Made by a program: the position numbers and the translations under genes. A stretch of 64,000 bases of DNA from BQWY01 sp046351095 (GTDB taxonomy: Bacteria; Nitrospirota; Nitrospiria; Nitrospirales; Nitrospiraceae): contig JAXLZC010000001.1 of assembly GCA_046351095.1 (NCBI GenBank), positions 1,550,001 to 1,614,000 on the forward strand, read 5' to 3'. Below, piece after piece: positions 17,381 to 26,112 of the stretch. How positions within the stretch are numbered: position 1 is the stretch's first letter; each line of letters begins with the position of its first letter. The notes below the pieces were generated by a model, which searched no databases, was not told the DNA's origin, and saw only the letters and a list, made by a program, of their open reading frames with translations.

Positions 17381-18376
17381 CTACCACCGCACGAGTGCCG
17401 TTCCCCAAGTGAGACCGCCGCCGAAGGCGCCGAGGAGGACGAGATCGCCCATGTGGAGGCGCCCAGCGCGTGCCGCTTCGTGCAGCGCCATCGGCAAGGA
17501 CGCCGAGGAGGTGTTGCCGAACTGTTCGATGGTCGTCGTCGTGCGATCCGGGGCAATACCCAACTTGTCGCAGAGCATGGCCAAAATACGCCTGTTGGCT
17601 TGATGGAAGAGGCTGTGCTGCACATCGGCGACCGCCAACTGCTGCGCCGCCAAGAGGTCCTGCACGGCGGCCGTCAACCGTTGCACCGCCAAACGAAAGA
17701 CCGGCGCGCCATCTAAACGCAATGTATGTTTCCGCGCCGCCACCGTGTCGGCGGTCGTCGGCAGACGCGAGCCACCGGCAGGCACATGGATCAAGTCGTG
17801 TCGCGAGCCGTCGGCATACAGCCGCACACCGAGGAGGCCCGGACCTTTCTCACCGGACGCATCGTCACGAATGACAAGCGCCGCACCGGCGCCGTCGCCA
17901 AACAACATGCGGGTGGCGGGATCGTCAGGATCGATGGCGCGCGACTTGGCCTCCGCCGCAATCACCAAACAGGTGCGGTACTGTCCGGAGCGGATAAACG
18001 CATCCGCCATCGACAACCCATAGAGAAAACCGCTGCAGGAGGCCGTCACATCGAACGCGGCCAGCGAACGCGCACCGAGCCGATGCTGGACGTAACAGGC
18101 CGTCGATGGAAATTGTGTATCGGGCGAGGTGGTAGAGACGATGATGGCATCGAGCGCCGACGCCTGCCATCCAGCGGCGGCTAAGGCATCTCGGCCGGCT
18201 TCGGCGGCAAGGTCGGAGGTGGCTTGGTCGTCCGCGACCCAGCGCCGCTCGCGAATACCCGTCAGCGACAACATGTCGTCGGCCGAGGGTCCACCCGCGG
18301 CGGCCAATTCGGCATTCGTCACCACACGACGTGGAACGGATGCGCCCGTGGCAAGAATGCGACTTCGTACCGGCAT
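17381..18376 (-). CDS. fabH: 3-oxoacyl-ACP synthase III
   Basis: 331 residues, KAS III. The Cys-His-Asn triad is visible: Cys114 in VTASCSGFLYG, His in LFHQANRRI and Asn in FGNTSSASLPMAL. FabH joins acetyl-CoA (or another primer) to malonyl-ACP to start fatty acid synthesis. It stands alone, away from acpP/fabD/fabG, so a secondary KAS III with another primer is possible. A near-consensus promoter (18466-18495) drives it with a leader of about 80 bases. The DUF47-pit Pho box lies just past its stop. Confidence 0.92.
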   Translation of the reverse strand: MPVRSRILATGASVPRRVVTNAELAAAGGPSADDMLSLTGIRERRWVADDQATSDLAAEAGRDALAAAGWQASALDAIIVSTTSPDTQFPSTACYVQHRLGARSLAAFDVTASCSGFLYGLSMADAFIRSGQYRTCLVIAAEAKSRAIDPDDPATRMLFGDGAGAALVIRDDASGEKGPGLLGVRLYADGSRHDLIHVPAGGSRLPTTADTVAARKHTLRLDGAPVFRLAVQRLTAAVQDLLAAQQLAVADVQHSLFHQANRRILAMLCDKLGIAPDRTTTTIEQFGNTSSASLPMALHEAARAGRLHMGDLVLLGAFGGGLTWGTALVRW

Positions 18377-18465
18377 GGGACCTGCGCAGTCCTACTCGTA
18401 ACGGGTGAACGTATGGGATGGCGACGTCGGATGGGTCACACCGAGGGGCCGCACGAACCGCGCGG

Positions 18466-18495
18466 ATTATAAAAGTCGCACACAAAGGGGGTCAA
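18466..18495 (-). promoter_or_regulatory. Strong predicted promoter of fabH
   Basis: Minus-strand TTGACC (18495-18490), 18-base spacer, perfect TATAAT (18471-18466). The same pair of hexamers and spacer recurs before the TPR lipoprotein gene at 31386-31415. Confidence 0.75.
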
Positions 18496-18577
18496 TCGGG
18501 GTCGCGCAGACACAACCCTCCGTGGCGCGAGGTACTGCATCGGCAGTCACCCCAGGGAGCACAAACCCCTCAAACCG

Positions 18578-18607
18578 TTGCGGCGAGTTCGATGTTTCTG
18601 ATAGGGT
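18578..18607 (+). promoter_or_regulatory. Possible promoter of bamD
   Basis: TTGCGG (18578-18583), 18-base spacer, TAGGGT (18602-18607), then 9 bases to the ATG at 18617. The -35 match is weak, but the position fits the leaderless pattern seen at phoB and mltD. Confidence 0.35.
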
Positions 18608-18616
18608 CGATAAGAT

Positions 18617-19645
18617 ATGCGTCAATTCCATCGGTCCCCTATGCCGACGCTTCGATGCGGCTTCTCGACTCGACTGGTTTCCCTGGCCACGGCGAGTCTT
18701 GCCCTGTTGGTTCTCGCGCAGGGCTGTGCGAGCAAACCCAAGGCCGCCGATCCAAGCGGGAAGGGCTTGACCAAAACCGACGAACAAATTTTTCTCGGCG
18801 ACACCATCGAACGGAATTACGATCCCCACGTCATCATGAAGCGGGCGGAAGCCTTCTTCGATCGTGAGGAATATCCTGAAGCCGTCGTCGAGCTGCAACA
18901 TTTTCTCGAACTCCATCGGAACCACCGCCTCGCGTCGTACGCGCAGTTTCGCTTAGCCGAAGCAGTGGGACGCCAAGCCAAAACCGTCGATCGTGACCCA
19001 GAGCCTGTCATGAAGGCGGAAGCGCTGTTCCGGAAGTTGCGCGCCGATTTCCCCAATAGCCGCTACGACAGCCTCGCCCTCGACCGTATCCGGGAATGCC
19101 AAGAGTGGCTCGCGAAGACGCATCTTTTCGTCGGGAAATTTTATTCGCGGCGCGGAGCCTACTTAGCCGCGGCGCATCGCTATGAAGCGATCCTTCGGGA
19201 TTATCCGGATATGGAAGTGGCGCCGGAGGCCCAATACCAACTCGCACGAACCTACGAGTCGTTGGGCGCCAAGGACTGGGCACGCGAACAGTTGACCGCA
19301 ATGAATCAGCGGTACCCGACTAACACCTATCGGTCGGAGGCCGAGTCCCTGTTGGCTCAATTGGGCGGGCCTCTAGACCCGTCGGCCTTGAACGGCACCG
19401 GGTCGGAGTCGACGATTTCGTCCTTGCCGAAACCGGAGCTTCGCACCGACAACAAACCGACGCCCGCTGCAACCGGCTCGACCGTGTCTGCCGGCGCGTC
19501 AGGTGCGACATTCACCGCCGCCCAAGCACCGCCCTCCACACCTGAGATGTCGTTGACCGGCTCTCCTCAAGGTCAGACGAAACCGGCAGGCGGGTCCGGA
19601 ACGGTGGGCTCACAGACGTTTTGCCGCATCGGCGTCTGGTGTTAA
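18617..19645 (+). CDS. bamD: BamD-like outer-membrane assembly lipoprotein
   Basis: 342 residues. A signal peptide ends in lipobox LAQGC, making Cys37 the lipidated residue. Helical TPR-type repeats follow (residues about 70-255), with the BamD pattern EEYPEAVVELQHFLELHRNH and later KFYSRRGAYLAAAHRYEAILRDYP, split here by my reading only. BamD works with BamA to insert outer-membrane proteins. The C-terminal 80 residues are a Pro/Ser/Thr/Gly-rich tail not found in E. coli BamD. An in-frame ATG at 18641 is a possible later start; neither has a ribosome binding site. Confidence 0.85.
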   Translation: MRQFHRSPMPTLRCGFSTRLVSLATASLALLVLAQGCASKPKAADPSGKGLTKTDEQIFLGDTIERNYDPHVIMKRAEAFFDREEYPEAVVELQHFLELHRNHRLASYAQFRLAEAVGRQAKTVDRDPEPVMKAEALFRKLRADFPNSRYDSLALDRIRECQEWLAKTHLFVGKFYSRRGAYLAAAHRYEAILRDYPDMEVAPEAQYQLARTYESLGAKDWAREQLTAMNQRYPTNTYRSEAESLLAQLGGPLDPSALNGTGSESTISSLPKPELRTDNKPTPAATGSTVSAGASGATFTAAQAPPSTPEMSLTGSPQGQTKPAGGSGTVGSQTFCRIGVWC

Positions 19646-19824
19646 CGACGCGCGACGACCGCAACTTCCCGCGTTTGCTCTAATCCGCTCACCTCCCCGC
19701 TCCTGTTTCTTCCACGCGAAGGCACACTTCACGCAGAGGCGCACGACCGCACGTCGCCCGTCACGGCGCACCGACAGACAAGAACTACCTACAAAACTGT
19801 CGGGAGGAGAGGGACCAGCGTACG

Positions 19825-20571
19825 CTACTGTCCGAGATACCAGCCGATCCCGTAGCGTTCGAGAAAACTCGTGATCATCGTGAGAGAGTTGGCGTAGACC
19901 ATAAGACCGACGGTGATTAGCAGCACACCACTGACTTTCGACACAACGCCCATGTAGTTGCGCACGCCCTTGAAGTAGGCCAGGAACCGGTCGATCCCCA
20001 GCGCAGCAAGAAACAACGGCAAACCCAATCCCAGCGAGTACAGCGCCAGCAGCAGAATGCCCTGCGACAACGCTTCCGTCGTGCTGGCATACAGGAGGAT
20101 CGTCCCTAAGACGGGCCCGACGCAGGGCGTCCAACCGGCCGCAAACGCAACACCGATCAAGAACGACCCGAGGTACCCGGCCGGACGTGTACGGAAATGC
20201 ATCCGCCGTTCCATTTGGAGCCACGAAAAATTCAGCAGCCCCAATAGATACAGGCCAAACACCATGATGATGAGGCCGCCCAGCTTCCGCAGATAATCCT
20301 GGTACACGATCAGCGCTTGCCCGATATAACTGGCGGACGCGCCGAACGCGATGAACACGCTGGAGAAGCCGGCGATAAAAATCAGCGAATTGACGATGAT
20401 GCCCCAGCGATTTTGTGTACGCGTATCTGCGTCGGCCAACTGCTCGACGGACAGCCCGGTGATGTAGCTGAGGTAGGACGGGACAAGCGGCAGCACACAT
20501 GGCGACACGAACGACAGGAGCCCCGCGCTGAAAGCAGCGAACAGGGAAATCTGCTGGACGGATTCCGTCAC
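19825..20571 (-). CDS. ccdA: CcdA-type thiol-disulfide membrane protein
   Basis: 248 residues with six membrane helices, DsbD/CcdA family. The redox cysteine pair is Cys25 (VSPCVLPLVPSY) and Cys150 (GWTPCVGPVLG). CcdA passes electrons from cytoplasmic thioredoxin to periplasmic thioredoxin-like proteins, which then keep apocytochrome c thiols reduced. It overlaps the upstream TlpA-like gene by 4 bases (ATGA) and is the last gene of the cytochrome c maturation operon. Confidence 0.93.
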   Translation of the reverse strand: MTESVQQISLFAAFSAGLLSFVSPCVLPLVPSYLSYITGLSVEQLADADTRTQNRWGIIVNSLIFIAGFSSVFIAFGASASYIGQALIVYQDYLRKLGGLIIMVFGLYLLGLLNFSWLQMERRMHFRTRPAGYLGSFLIGVAFAAGWTPCVGPVLGTILLYASTTEALSQGILLLALYSLGLGLPLFLAALGIDRFLAYFKGVRNYMGVVSKVSGVLLITVGLMVYANSLTMITSFLERYGIGWYLGQ

Positions 20572-21158
20572 GAGCGCCCTCCGCGTACGATCCCTTCGAC
20601 GATCTTCACCGCATCCGGCTGTTGCCAGTCGACCGCGCCGAAGACACGATCCACGATCACGCCCTGGCGATCCACCAACACCGTCACCGGCAACGTCCGC
20701 ACGCCGTACATCAGCCCCACGCGAAAGTCCGCATCGTGCAGGATGGGAAACGTCAGGCCCATCTCGTCGCGAAAGGGCCGCGTGACGACCGCGCCCTGCG
20801 TATCGGAGGACACCGCCAAAATTTCGAAATCGCGACGGCTGAATTTTTTATACAGCGCTTCCATCGACGGCATTTCGACACGGCAGGGACCACACCACGT
20901 CGCCCAAAAGTTCAGCATCACTACGGTGCCGCGATACGCCTCGAGGGTACGCGTCTCGCCGGATAGATCTTTCAACTTAAAATTCGGTGCCGGACTGCCG
21001 ACGGCGGGGATGCTGCCGCGGTTCGCGACCGAAAGTGGTTGTGCACGCCCCTCTTCGGCATACGAGGGTCCGCAAACAAACCCTGTCAGCGCGACAAGCG
21101 CAACGGCAAGAGCGGATCGAAAGCGCGACACGTGAGGGAGGTAAGGGCTGCCAGCCAT
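20568..21158 (-). CDS. Secreted TlpA-like thioredoxin
   Basis: 196 residues with a signal peptide (about 1-34, ending SYA) and a TlpA/ResA-type thioredoxin domain whose active site is WCGPC (Cys89, Cys92). The FPILHDAD and TLPVTVLVD stretches, the latter with the cis-Pro, are typical. It should reduce periplasmic thiols using electrons from CcdA. AAGGG sits 7 bases before the ATG. It is the second thioredoxin-like gene in a row: the one upstream is membrane-anchored with WCKPC, so the two may have different partners. Confidence 0.9.
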   Translation of the reverse strand: MAGSPYLPHVSRFRSALAVALVALTGFVCGPSYAEEGRAQPLSVANRGSIPAVGSPAPNFKLKDLSGETRTLEAYRGTVVMLNFWATWCGPCRVEMPSMEALYKKFSRRDFEILAVSSDTQGAVVTRPFRDEMGLTFPILHDADFRVGLMYGVRTLPVTVLVDRQGVIVDRVFGAVDWQQPDAVKIVEGIVRGGRS

Positions 21159-21172
21159 ACAACGCCCTTTCC

Positions 21173-21850
21173 CTATGCCTGCGGATCGAGTCCTGAAGAG
21201 TCGAGCTGTGAAGCAGCACGCGGCGTGGCACTGGTCGGAGCATCCGTCGACGCGCGCGGCGTCTTGTTGAGCAATTGATCCACCACGCGCAGGTTGTCGA
21301 CGCGTGTCCAGTCTCGCGGGCCGATGATCTTCTCGCGGAGAATCCCCTGCTGATCGATGATGTACGTTTCCGGCACACCCATCAGCTTATACCGCTTGTC
21401 GGTCTGTCCCCAGGAATCGACCAACACAGGGAAGGTCAAGCCCATATTCTTCACGAAGGTCGGCACGTCTTTCTTTGTCGTCACCCGGTCGATGCTGACG
21501 GCCAAGATGACCAGCCCGTCCTTTTCATAGACCTTGTAGAGCTGCTCCATCGACGGCATTTCTTCCTGACAGGGCTTGCACCAGGTGGCCCAAAAATTCA
21601 GGAAGACGACTTTGCCGCGAAAGTCGGTCAGCTGGACGGGTTTTTCGGCCAGGTCGGGCAACGAAAAATTCGGCGCCTCCTTGCCGACCGTCAGGGGTTC
21701 ATACTTGGCGCTCTGCATCCACACCACGACAAACGCCGCAGCAAAGATGATCGAGCCGATCAGGAACATCTTGACGCGCGACACCGGCGGCGGCGAGCCG
21801 ATGGGCGGCATCCCGCCTGCCGTCGTCGGTTGTGTGAGGGTCGCGTTCAC
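21173..21850 (-). CDS. resA: Membrane-anchored TlpA/ResA-like thioredoxin
   Basis: 225 residues starting at GTG (AGGA 6 bases upstream). One membrane helix (about 28-46) anchors a periplasmic thioredoxin domain with active site WCKPC (Cys91, Cys94) and GVPETYIIDQQG. ResA reduces the CXXCH cysteines of apocytochrome c before haem attachment. It lies between ccsB and the second TlpA gene, with gaps of 24 and 14 bases. The C-terminus ends in a Thr/Ser/Ala-rich tail. Confidence 0.88.
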   Translation of the reverse strand: MNATLTQPTTAGGMPPIGSPPPVSRVKMFLIGSIIFAAAFVVVWMQSAKYEPLTVGKEAPNFSLPDLAEKPVQLTDFRGKVVFLNFWATWCKPCQEEMPSMEQLYKVYEKDGLVILAVSIDRVTTKKDVPTFVKNMGLTFPVLVDSWGQTDKRYKLMGVPETYIIDQQGILREKIIGPRDWTRVDNLRVVDQLLNKTPRASTDAPTSATPRAASQLDSSGLDPQA

Positions 21851-21874
21851 GGTCGGTCCTGCCTCTCGAACGGC

Positions 21875-22789
21875 TTAGGCGTAGGCATGCAGTCCCGACA
21901 GGAGGAAGTTCACGCCCCAGAAACAGAACACGACCATCAGAAAGCCGAAGATCGCATAGATGGCGGCCTTGTGCCCTTCCCAGTCGCGGGTCATACGCGC
22001 GTGGATATAGGCGCCGTAGATCAGCCAGACGATGAGCGACCAAGTTTCTTTGGGGTCCCAGCTCCAATAGCCGCCCCACGCATAGTTGGCCCACATGGCG
22101 CCGAGGATGATCCCGAAGGCGAGCAACGGGAACCCGATCATGATGGCCTTGTAGCCAAGTTCGTCGATCGTTTCTAGGTCGGGAAACACCGAGTAAATCC
22201 CGCCGGTTTTCCCACGCTGCTCCGCGCGTTCTTTCATCAGGTACATCACGCCCAATCCGCCGGCCATGGCGAAGGCGGCGTAGCTGGTCAACGTGATCGA
22301 GACGTGGATGTAGATCCAGTAGCTGTTGAGCGCCGGCACAAGCGGTTCCGCCGTTTGATACCGATAGGGCAACAAGGATGCGGCGCCCATGGCAATAAAT
22401 CCAATGCCGACGACGAACGCGCCGATAGCCTTGATCTGATACCGCATCTCCAGCAGCACGTACCCGAGGATGATCGCCCAGGACACGTAGGCCATGGCCT
22501 CGAACTGATTGGACCAGGGAGCGAAGGTGCCGGAGAGTTGCATCCGCTCGTAGGCGCGCGCAAAAAGCGCACCGGTGTTGACGACCCAACCGAACACGGT
22601 GACGATCGTCGCGACCTGCCCGAGCTGACCAGCCCATCCTGGCTCGTCCTGTCCGTAGGCTTCGACGGGGTGCCCGGCCGGCGCCCATTGCATGGCAGGC
22701 CGCCGCACAAAGAGATAGGAAATGTAGAGCACCAACGCGGCGAGATAGAGCCAGAACGTCATATCGAACAGAAAGAGTGACTTCAACAT
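21875..22789 (-). CDS. ccsB: Cytochrome c biogenesis protein CcsB (CcsA/ResC-type)
   Basis: 304 residues with about eight membrane helices and the haem-handling tryptophan-rich motif WGGYWSWDPKETWSL near residue 235. With ResB it forms the System II synthetase that exports haem and joins it to apocytochrome c. The start at 22789 (MLKSLFLFDMTFW) has GGGAGG 7 bases upstream. Naming differs between databases (CcsA, CcsB or ResC). A gap of 172 bases separates it from resB. Confidence 0.92.
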   Translation of the reverse strand: MLKSLFLFDMTFWLYLAALVLYISYLFVRRPAMQWAPAGHPVEAYGQDEPGWAGQLGQVATIVTVFGWVVNTGALFARAYERMQLSGTFAPWSNQFEAMAYVSWAIILGYVLLEMRYQIKAIGAFVVGIGFIAMGAASLLPYRYQTAEPLVPALNSYWIYIHVSITLTSYAAFAMAGGLGVMYLMKERAEQRGKTGGIYSVFPDLETIDELGYKAIMIGFPLLAFGIILGAMWANYAWGGYWSWDPKETWSLIVWLIYGAYIHARMTRDWEGHKAAIYAIFGFLMVVFCFWGVNFLLSGLHAYA

Positions 22790-22961
22790 AACAACCTCCC
22801 GCAAATCATCCGCAGGCACCGACCATGGCGCGGCGCCGTACCGTCAGCCCCATCATACACGGTCGCCGGGGTTCCATCCTAGCGCCAACGGCCGACCGTA
22901 GGATAGGAGGATCCACCCAGTCCCCATCCGATCGGCACGGTGACTCTCGCTTGCGCCGGCC

Positions 22962-24422
22962 TCAGGCCGTCGAGGCCTGTGTGGTCTTCACGTGCTGCAA
23001 TAACTTGGCGAATTCGCGCTGAAAGTCGATTTGATTCTTGTGGGTATTGCCGCCGATATGTACCACGGACTCCTGCCCGTTCGGCACGATCTTCACCCAC
23101 AAACGCCGGTGATAGATAAACGACGACAGGGTGATCCCTACCACGATCATCGTCGACCCGATCCAGACGACGTTCACCCCGGGGTCCTTCGTGATCTGCA
23201 GGCCGGTGAACTTTTTCGGCTGGTACCCGATCAACTCGAAGCTGTACTTCGACCCGGGGATCTCGAACAAATCCGGATAGTGATAAAAAATCCAGGGCGT
23301 CGCCTCGATCGTCTTGCCCTCTTTGATCGTCATACGAATGGCCGGGTTCGCGTGCTCCACCGTCTTGGAGAAGACCTTTTTCTCGGCCGAATTAAACGCG
23401 AAGTCCGCCACAAAGTCCGTCACGGTCAACGTGAGGTCCAGCGCCTCGATTCGCTGCTCTTTTTGCCAATCGAGATCGATAGTCTGGAGAACCTTCTCGC
23501 TCTCCTTGTCTTTGATGTTCAAGCGCGCGGCTTGAATACGATCCCACGAGTCGCCGTAGCTGGATTGATAAAACCAAATGCCCTTGTAAACCAGCGGGTC
23601 GTTGACGGTGATGGTTTTTGTCAGCTGCGGCGTCCCGCCGTCGAGCACGGTGAGCGTGCTGTTGTACGACTTGACTGAGCCGTTCTCGTGGTAGTCGATC
23701 CAAAACTTGTCGATCTTCAGGTCGAAGTTGCCCTTCGGGATGTGGTAGGTCTGCCCCTCCATACACACGCCGAATTCCTGGAACCCCCACACGCTCCCGA
23801 TCAACCCGCCGAGGACAATCACCGTCGCACTCAGGTGCGCCATGTGCGCGCCGATACGGCCCATGATCCCTTTGGTCGCGTACACCGCCACACCCGACGG
23901 CTCGTTCTTCGCCAGGACCCGATAGCCCTTGTCGGCCAGGTGCTTCACCATCCGCTCGCCGATCTGCTCTTTTGTCGCCTCGACGGATAACTCGCTCGAA
24001 TGTTTCATGCCTTTGATGAACGGCAAGGAGACGTTCACCTTGTCGTGCTGCATCGAGCGCCAGACCGACGGGAATCGCTTATAGAAACAGGTCAGCGAAT
24101 TCACGCAGAGCAGGCCGAGCAAACTGCGGAACCACCAGGTGTGATAGACGTCGATCAGGCCCAAACGGACGAACCAGCCGTAGGCCGCTTCTCCGTATTC
24201 CTTGATGTACGTTTCCGGCCGCTCATTCTGTTGGATGACGGTGCCGATCGTCGCCAAAATCGCCAGGGCCAGAAACAGGAACATGGCGAGTTTGACCGAC
24301 GCAAAAAACTCGACCACTTCCTTCGACACCTCGTCCCAGCCGAGACTAGGCGACGCGGACGGGCCTGTTGGGCGCGGCTGAACGGGAGGCGGACCTGTGG
24401 CGACCTCGGATGGTGACTCCAT
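22962..24422 (-). CDS. resB: Cytochrome c biogenesis protein ResB
   Basis: 486 residues. Three membrane helices lie in the N-terminal 210 residues (one at LAMFLFLALAILATIGTVI) and a fourth near residue 430, with a large periplasmic domain between: the ResB/Ccs1 layout. It is the partner of CcsB in System II cytochrome c maturation. I chose the ATG at 24422 (MESPSEVATG); the frame is open to 24494 but that stretch is not protein-like. A promoter candidate lies at 24621-24648, giving a leader of about 190 bases. It heads the resB-ccsB-resA-tlpA-ccdA group. Confidence 0.9.
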   Translation of the reverse strand: MESPSEVATGPPPVQPRPTGPSASPSLGWDEVSKEVVEFFASVKLAMFLFLALAILATIGTVIQQNERPETYIKEYGEAAYGWFVRLGLIDVYHTWWFRSLLGLLCVNSLTCFYKRFPSVWRSMQHDKVNVSLPFIKGMKHSSELSVEATKEQIGERMVKHLADKGYRVLAKNEPSGVAVYATKGIMGRIGAHMAHLSATVIVLGGLIGSVWGFQEFGVCMEGQTYHIPKGNFDLKIDKFWIDYHENGSVKSYNSTLTVLDGGTPQLTKTITVNDPLVYKGIWFYQSSYGDSWDRIQAARLNIKDKESEKVLQTIDLDWQKEQRIEALDLTLTVTDFVADFAFNSAEKKVFSKTVEHANPAIRMTIKEGKTIEATPWIFYHYPDLFEIPGSKYSFELIGYQPKKFTGLQITKDPGVNVVWIGSTMIVVGITLSSFIYHRRLWVKIVPNGQESVVHIGGNTHKNQIDFQREFAKLLQHVKTTQASTA

Positions 24423-24620
24423 AACCGATTCGTGTAACTTTCGTCGGGAGAGATGAAACAGATGGGCGCGCGGCTCGGGCGGCGCACACCCCACACACGC
24501 ACCAGCGCGCCCGCACTACCGGTTTGCCGTCTATCTGCGAGACAACGCCGCACGTCGACCGGTCTGCCCGACCGGCCTGGGCCGTCGAGGTGAGCCCCCT
24601 CATACCTACACCTCGCGCAT

Positions 24621-24648
24621 CTTACAAACCCACGAAAATTACTGTCAA
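24621..24648 (-). promoter_or_regulatory. Predicted promoter of resB operon
   Basis: Minus-strand TTGACA (24648-24643), 16-base spacer, TGTAAG (24626-24621). Confidence 0.5.
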
Positions 24649-24781
24649 GCAAGCGCCGTGCGGGGCGCCACAGACACGCATCACCCACGCGGTGCACGTG
24701 GTGCGTATGGTCCAGTCCACGATCTCGAATAACTACTCGAACCTGGACACCTACGTAGCTCGTCAGGAAGCCGGTTTCTCA

Positions 24782-24810
24782 TTGACTTTACAGAGCCAGT
24801 CGGGTACCTG
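24782..24810 (+). promoter_or_regulatory. Possible promoter of metK
   Basis: TTGACT (24782-24787), 17-base spacer, weak -10 TACCTG (24805-24810). The leader would be about 60 bases with GAGAGAGGAA before the ATG. Confidence 0.35.
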
Positions 24811-24878
24811 TGAGACACGTTTTCCTGCGCCTAGTCCCATCGGCGTTTTCCTTATCGACAACCCGGAGAGAGGAACGA

Positions 24879-26027
24879 ATGCGGAACAACTATCTCTTCA
24901 CGTCCGAGTCCGTGACGGAAGGGCATCCCGACAAAATTGCCGACCAGATTTCCGACGGCATTCTCGATGCAATCTTGGCTCAAGACAAATTTTCGCGCGT
25001 CGCCTGCGAAACCGTCTTGACCACCGGCATCGCGTTCGTGGCCGGAGAAATTTCCACCAAAGCCTACGTGGAAATTCCCGACCTCGTCCGCGAGATCATC
25101 AAAGGCGTGGGGTACACCAACGCGACCTGGGGCTTCGATTACGAAACCTGCTCGGTGCTCACCTCGATTCATAATCAATCGCGCGACATCGCCATGGGTG
25201 TGGACTCCGGCGGCGCCGGAGACCAAGGCTTGATGTTCGGGTACGCCACGAACGAAACGACCGAGTTGATGCCGATGCCGATCGTGTTGGCCCACCGCTT
25301 GACGCGGCGCCTGGCCGACGTGCGCAAAAAGGGCATCCTTAAGTGGGTGCGTCCCGACGGCAAGTCGCAGGTGACGGTCGAATACAAAAACGGCAAGCCG
25401 TCCCGCATCGACACGATCGTCGTCTCGACGCAGCACGACCCGAGCGTGACGAGCAAACAGATCGAGCAGCAAATCATGGAGCACGTCATCAAGCCCGTGA
25501 TGCCGAAGGCCTACTACGATCCGTCCAGCGTGACGCACCATATCAACCCGACCGGCCGATTCGTCGTCGGCGGCCCGATGGGCGACACCGGCCTCACCGG
25601 GCGTAAGATCATCGTCGATACCTACGGCGGCCACGGCAGCCACGGCGGAGGCGCCTTCTCCGGCAAGGATCCAACAAAGGTGGACCGCTCGGCCTCCTAC
25701 ATGGCGCGCTACATCGCGAAGAACATCGTCGCCGCCGGCTTGTCCGACAAGTGCGAAGTCCAACTGGCGTACGCCATCGGCGTGGCCGAACCCGTCTCCG
25801 TCCTCGTGGATACCAAGGGCACGGAAAAGGTGTCGACGGACAATCTCGACAAGCTCGTGCGGAAACATTTCCCGATGACGCCGAAGGGTATCATCGACCA
25901 TCTCAAGTTGCGCCGTCCGATCTACAAGAAGACGGCCGCCTACGGCCACTTCGGCCGCAACGAACCGGACTTCAGCTGGGAGAAGACGGATAAGGCGAAA
26001 GTGCTGCGCAAAGAAGCCAAGCTGTAA
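24879..26027 (+). CDS. metK: S-adenosylmethionine synthase
   Basis: 382 residues; makes SAM from methionine and ATP. Family motifs are clear: EGHPDKIADQISDG near the start, GAGDQGLMFGYA in the middle and GGGAFSGKDPTKVDRSA later (ATP and phosphate contacts). The length is normal for the family. The ATG at 24879 has GAGAGAGGAA immediately upstream; an earlier in-frame ATG at 24810 would add a non-homologous stretch. An intrinsic terminator and then ahcY follow, so synthesis of SAM and removal of its product SAH are encoded side by side. Confidence 0.96.
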   Translation: MRNNYLFTSESVTEGHPDKIADQISDGILDAILAQDKFSRVACETVLTTGIAFVAGEISTKAYVEIPDLVREIIKGVGYTNATWGFDYETCSVLTSIHNQSRDIAMGVDSGGAGDQGLMFGYATNETTELMPMPIVLAHRLTRRLADVRKKGILKWVRPDGKSQVTVEYKNGKPSRIDTIVVSTQHDPSVTSKQIEQQIMEHVIKPVMPKAYYDPSSVTHHINPTGRFVVGGPMGDTGLTGRKIIVDTYGGHGSHGGGAFSGKDPTKVDRSASYMARYIAKNIVAAGLSDKCEVQLAYAIGVAEPVSVLVDTKGTEKVSTDNLDKLVRKHFPMTPKGIIDHLKLRRPIYKKTAAYGHFGRNEPDFSWEKTDKAKVLRKEAKL

Positions 26028-26052
26028 CGGCCGGCGCGGCAGACCAGATGCG

Positions 26053-26085
26053 AAAGGGGACGGATGTTATGCCGTCCCCTTTTTT
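26053..26085 (+). terminator. Intrinsic terminator between metK and ahcY
   Basis: An 11-pair stem (26053-26063 with 26072-26082, eight-base loop) with GGGGACGG/CCGTCCCC at its core runs into a T tract. It sits 26 bases after metK and 27 bases before the ahcY start, so ahcY would need read-through or a promoter inside metK. Confidence 0.85.
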
Positions 26086-26112
26086 GTGACGACACGACCA
26101 GAGGAGGACTTT

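Larger units (their letters stand above)
24423..24878. other. Divergent intergenic region resB/metK
   Basis: 456 bases without a gene. It holds a resB promoter candidate on the minus strand (24621-24648) and a metK promoter candidate on the plus strand (24782-24810). Between them are nested inverted repeats: GTCCAG (24710-24715) with CTGGAC (24743-24748) enclosing two TCGA copies, and a CCCACG/CGTGG hairpin near 24683-24702. I do not recognise a SAM or SAH riboswitch. Confidence 0.6.

Noticed and set aside
19610..20500. Minus-strand frame of 296 codons overlapping ccdA
   Set aside because: Wrong frame of ccdA; the CcdA frame has membrane helices and both redox cysteines.
24495..24878. SAM or SAH riboswitch before metK
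   Set aside because: Inverted repeats are present but I could not match the conserved core of any SAM/SAH class, and the repeats lie upstream of the likely promoter.
24810..24878. Upstream ATG of the metK frame
   Set aside because: The extra residues match nothing in MetK, and the ATG at 24879 has the ribosome binding site.
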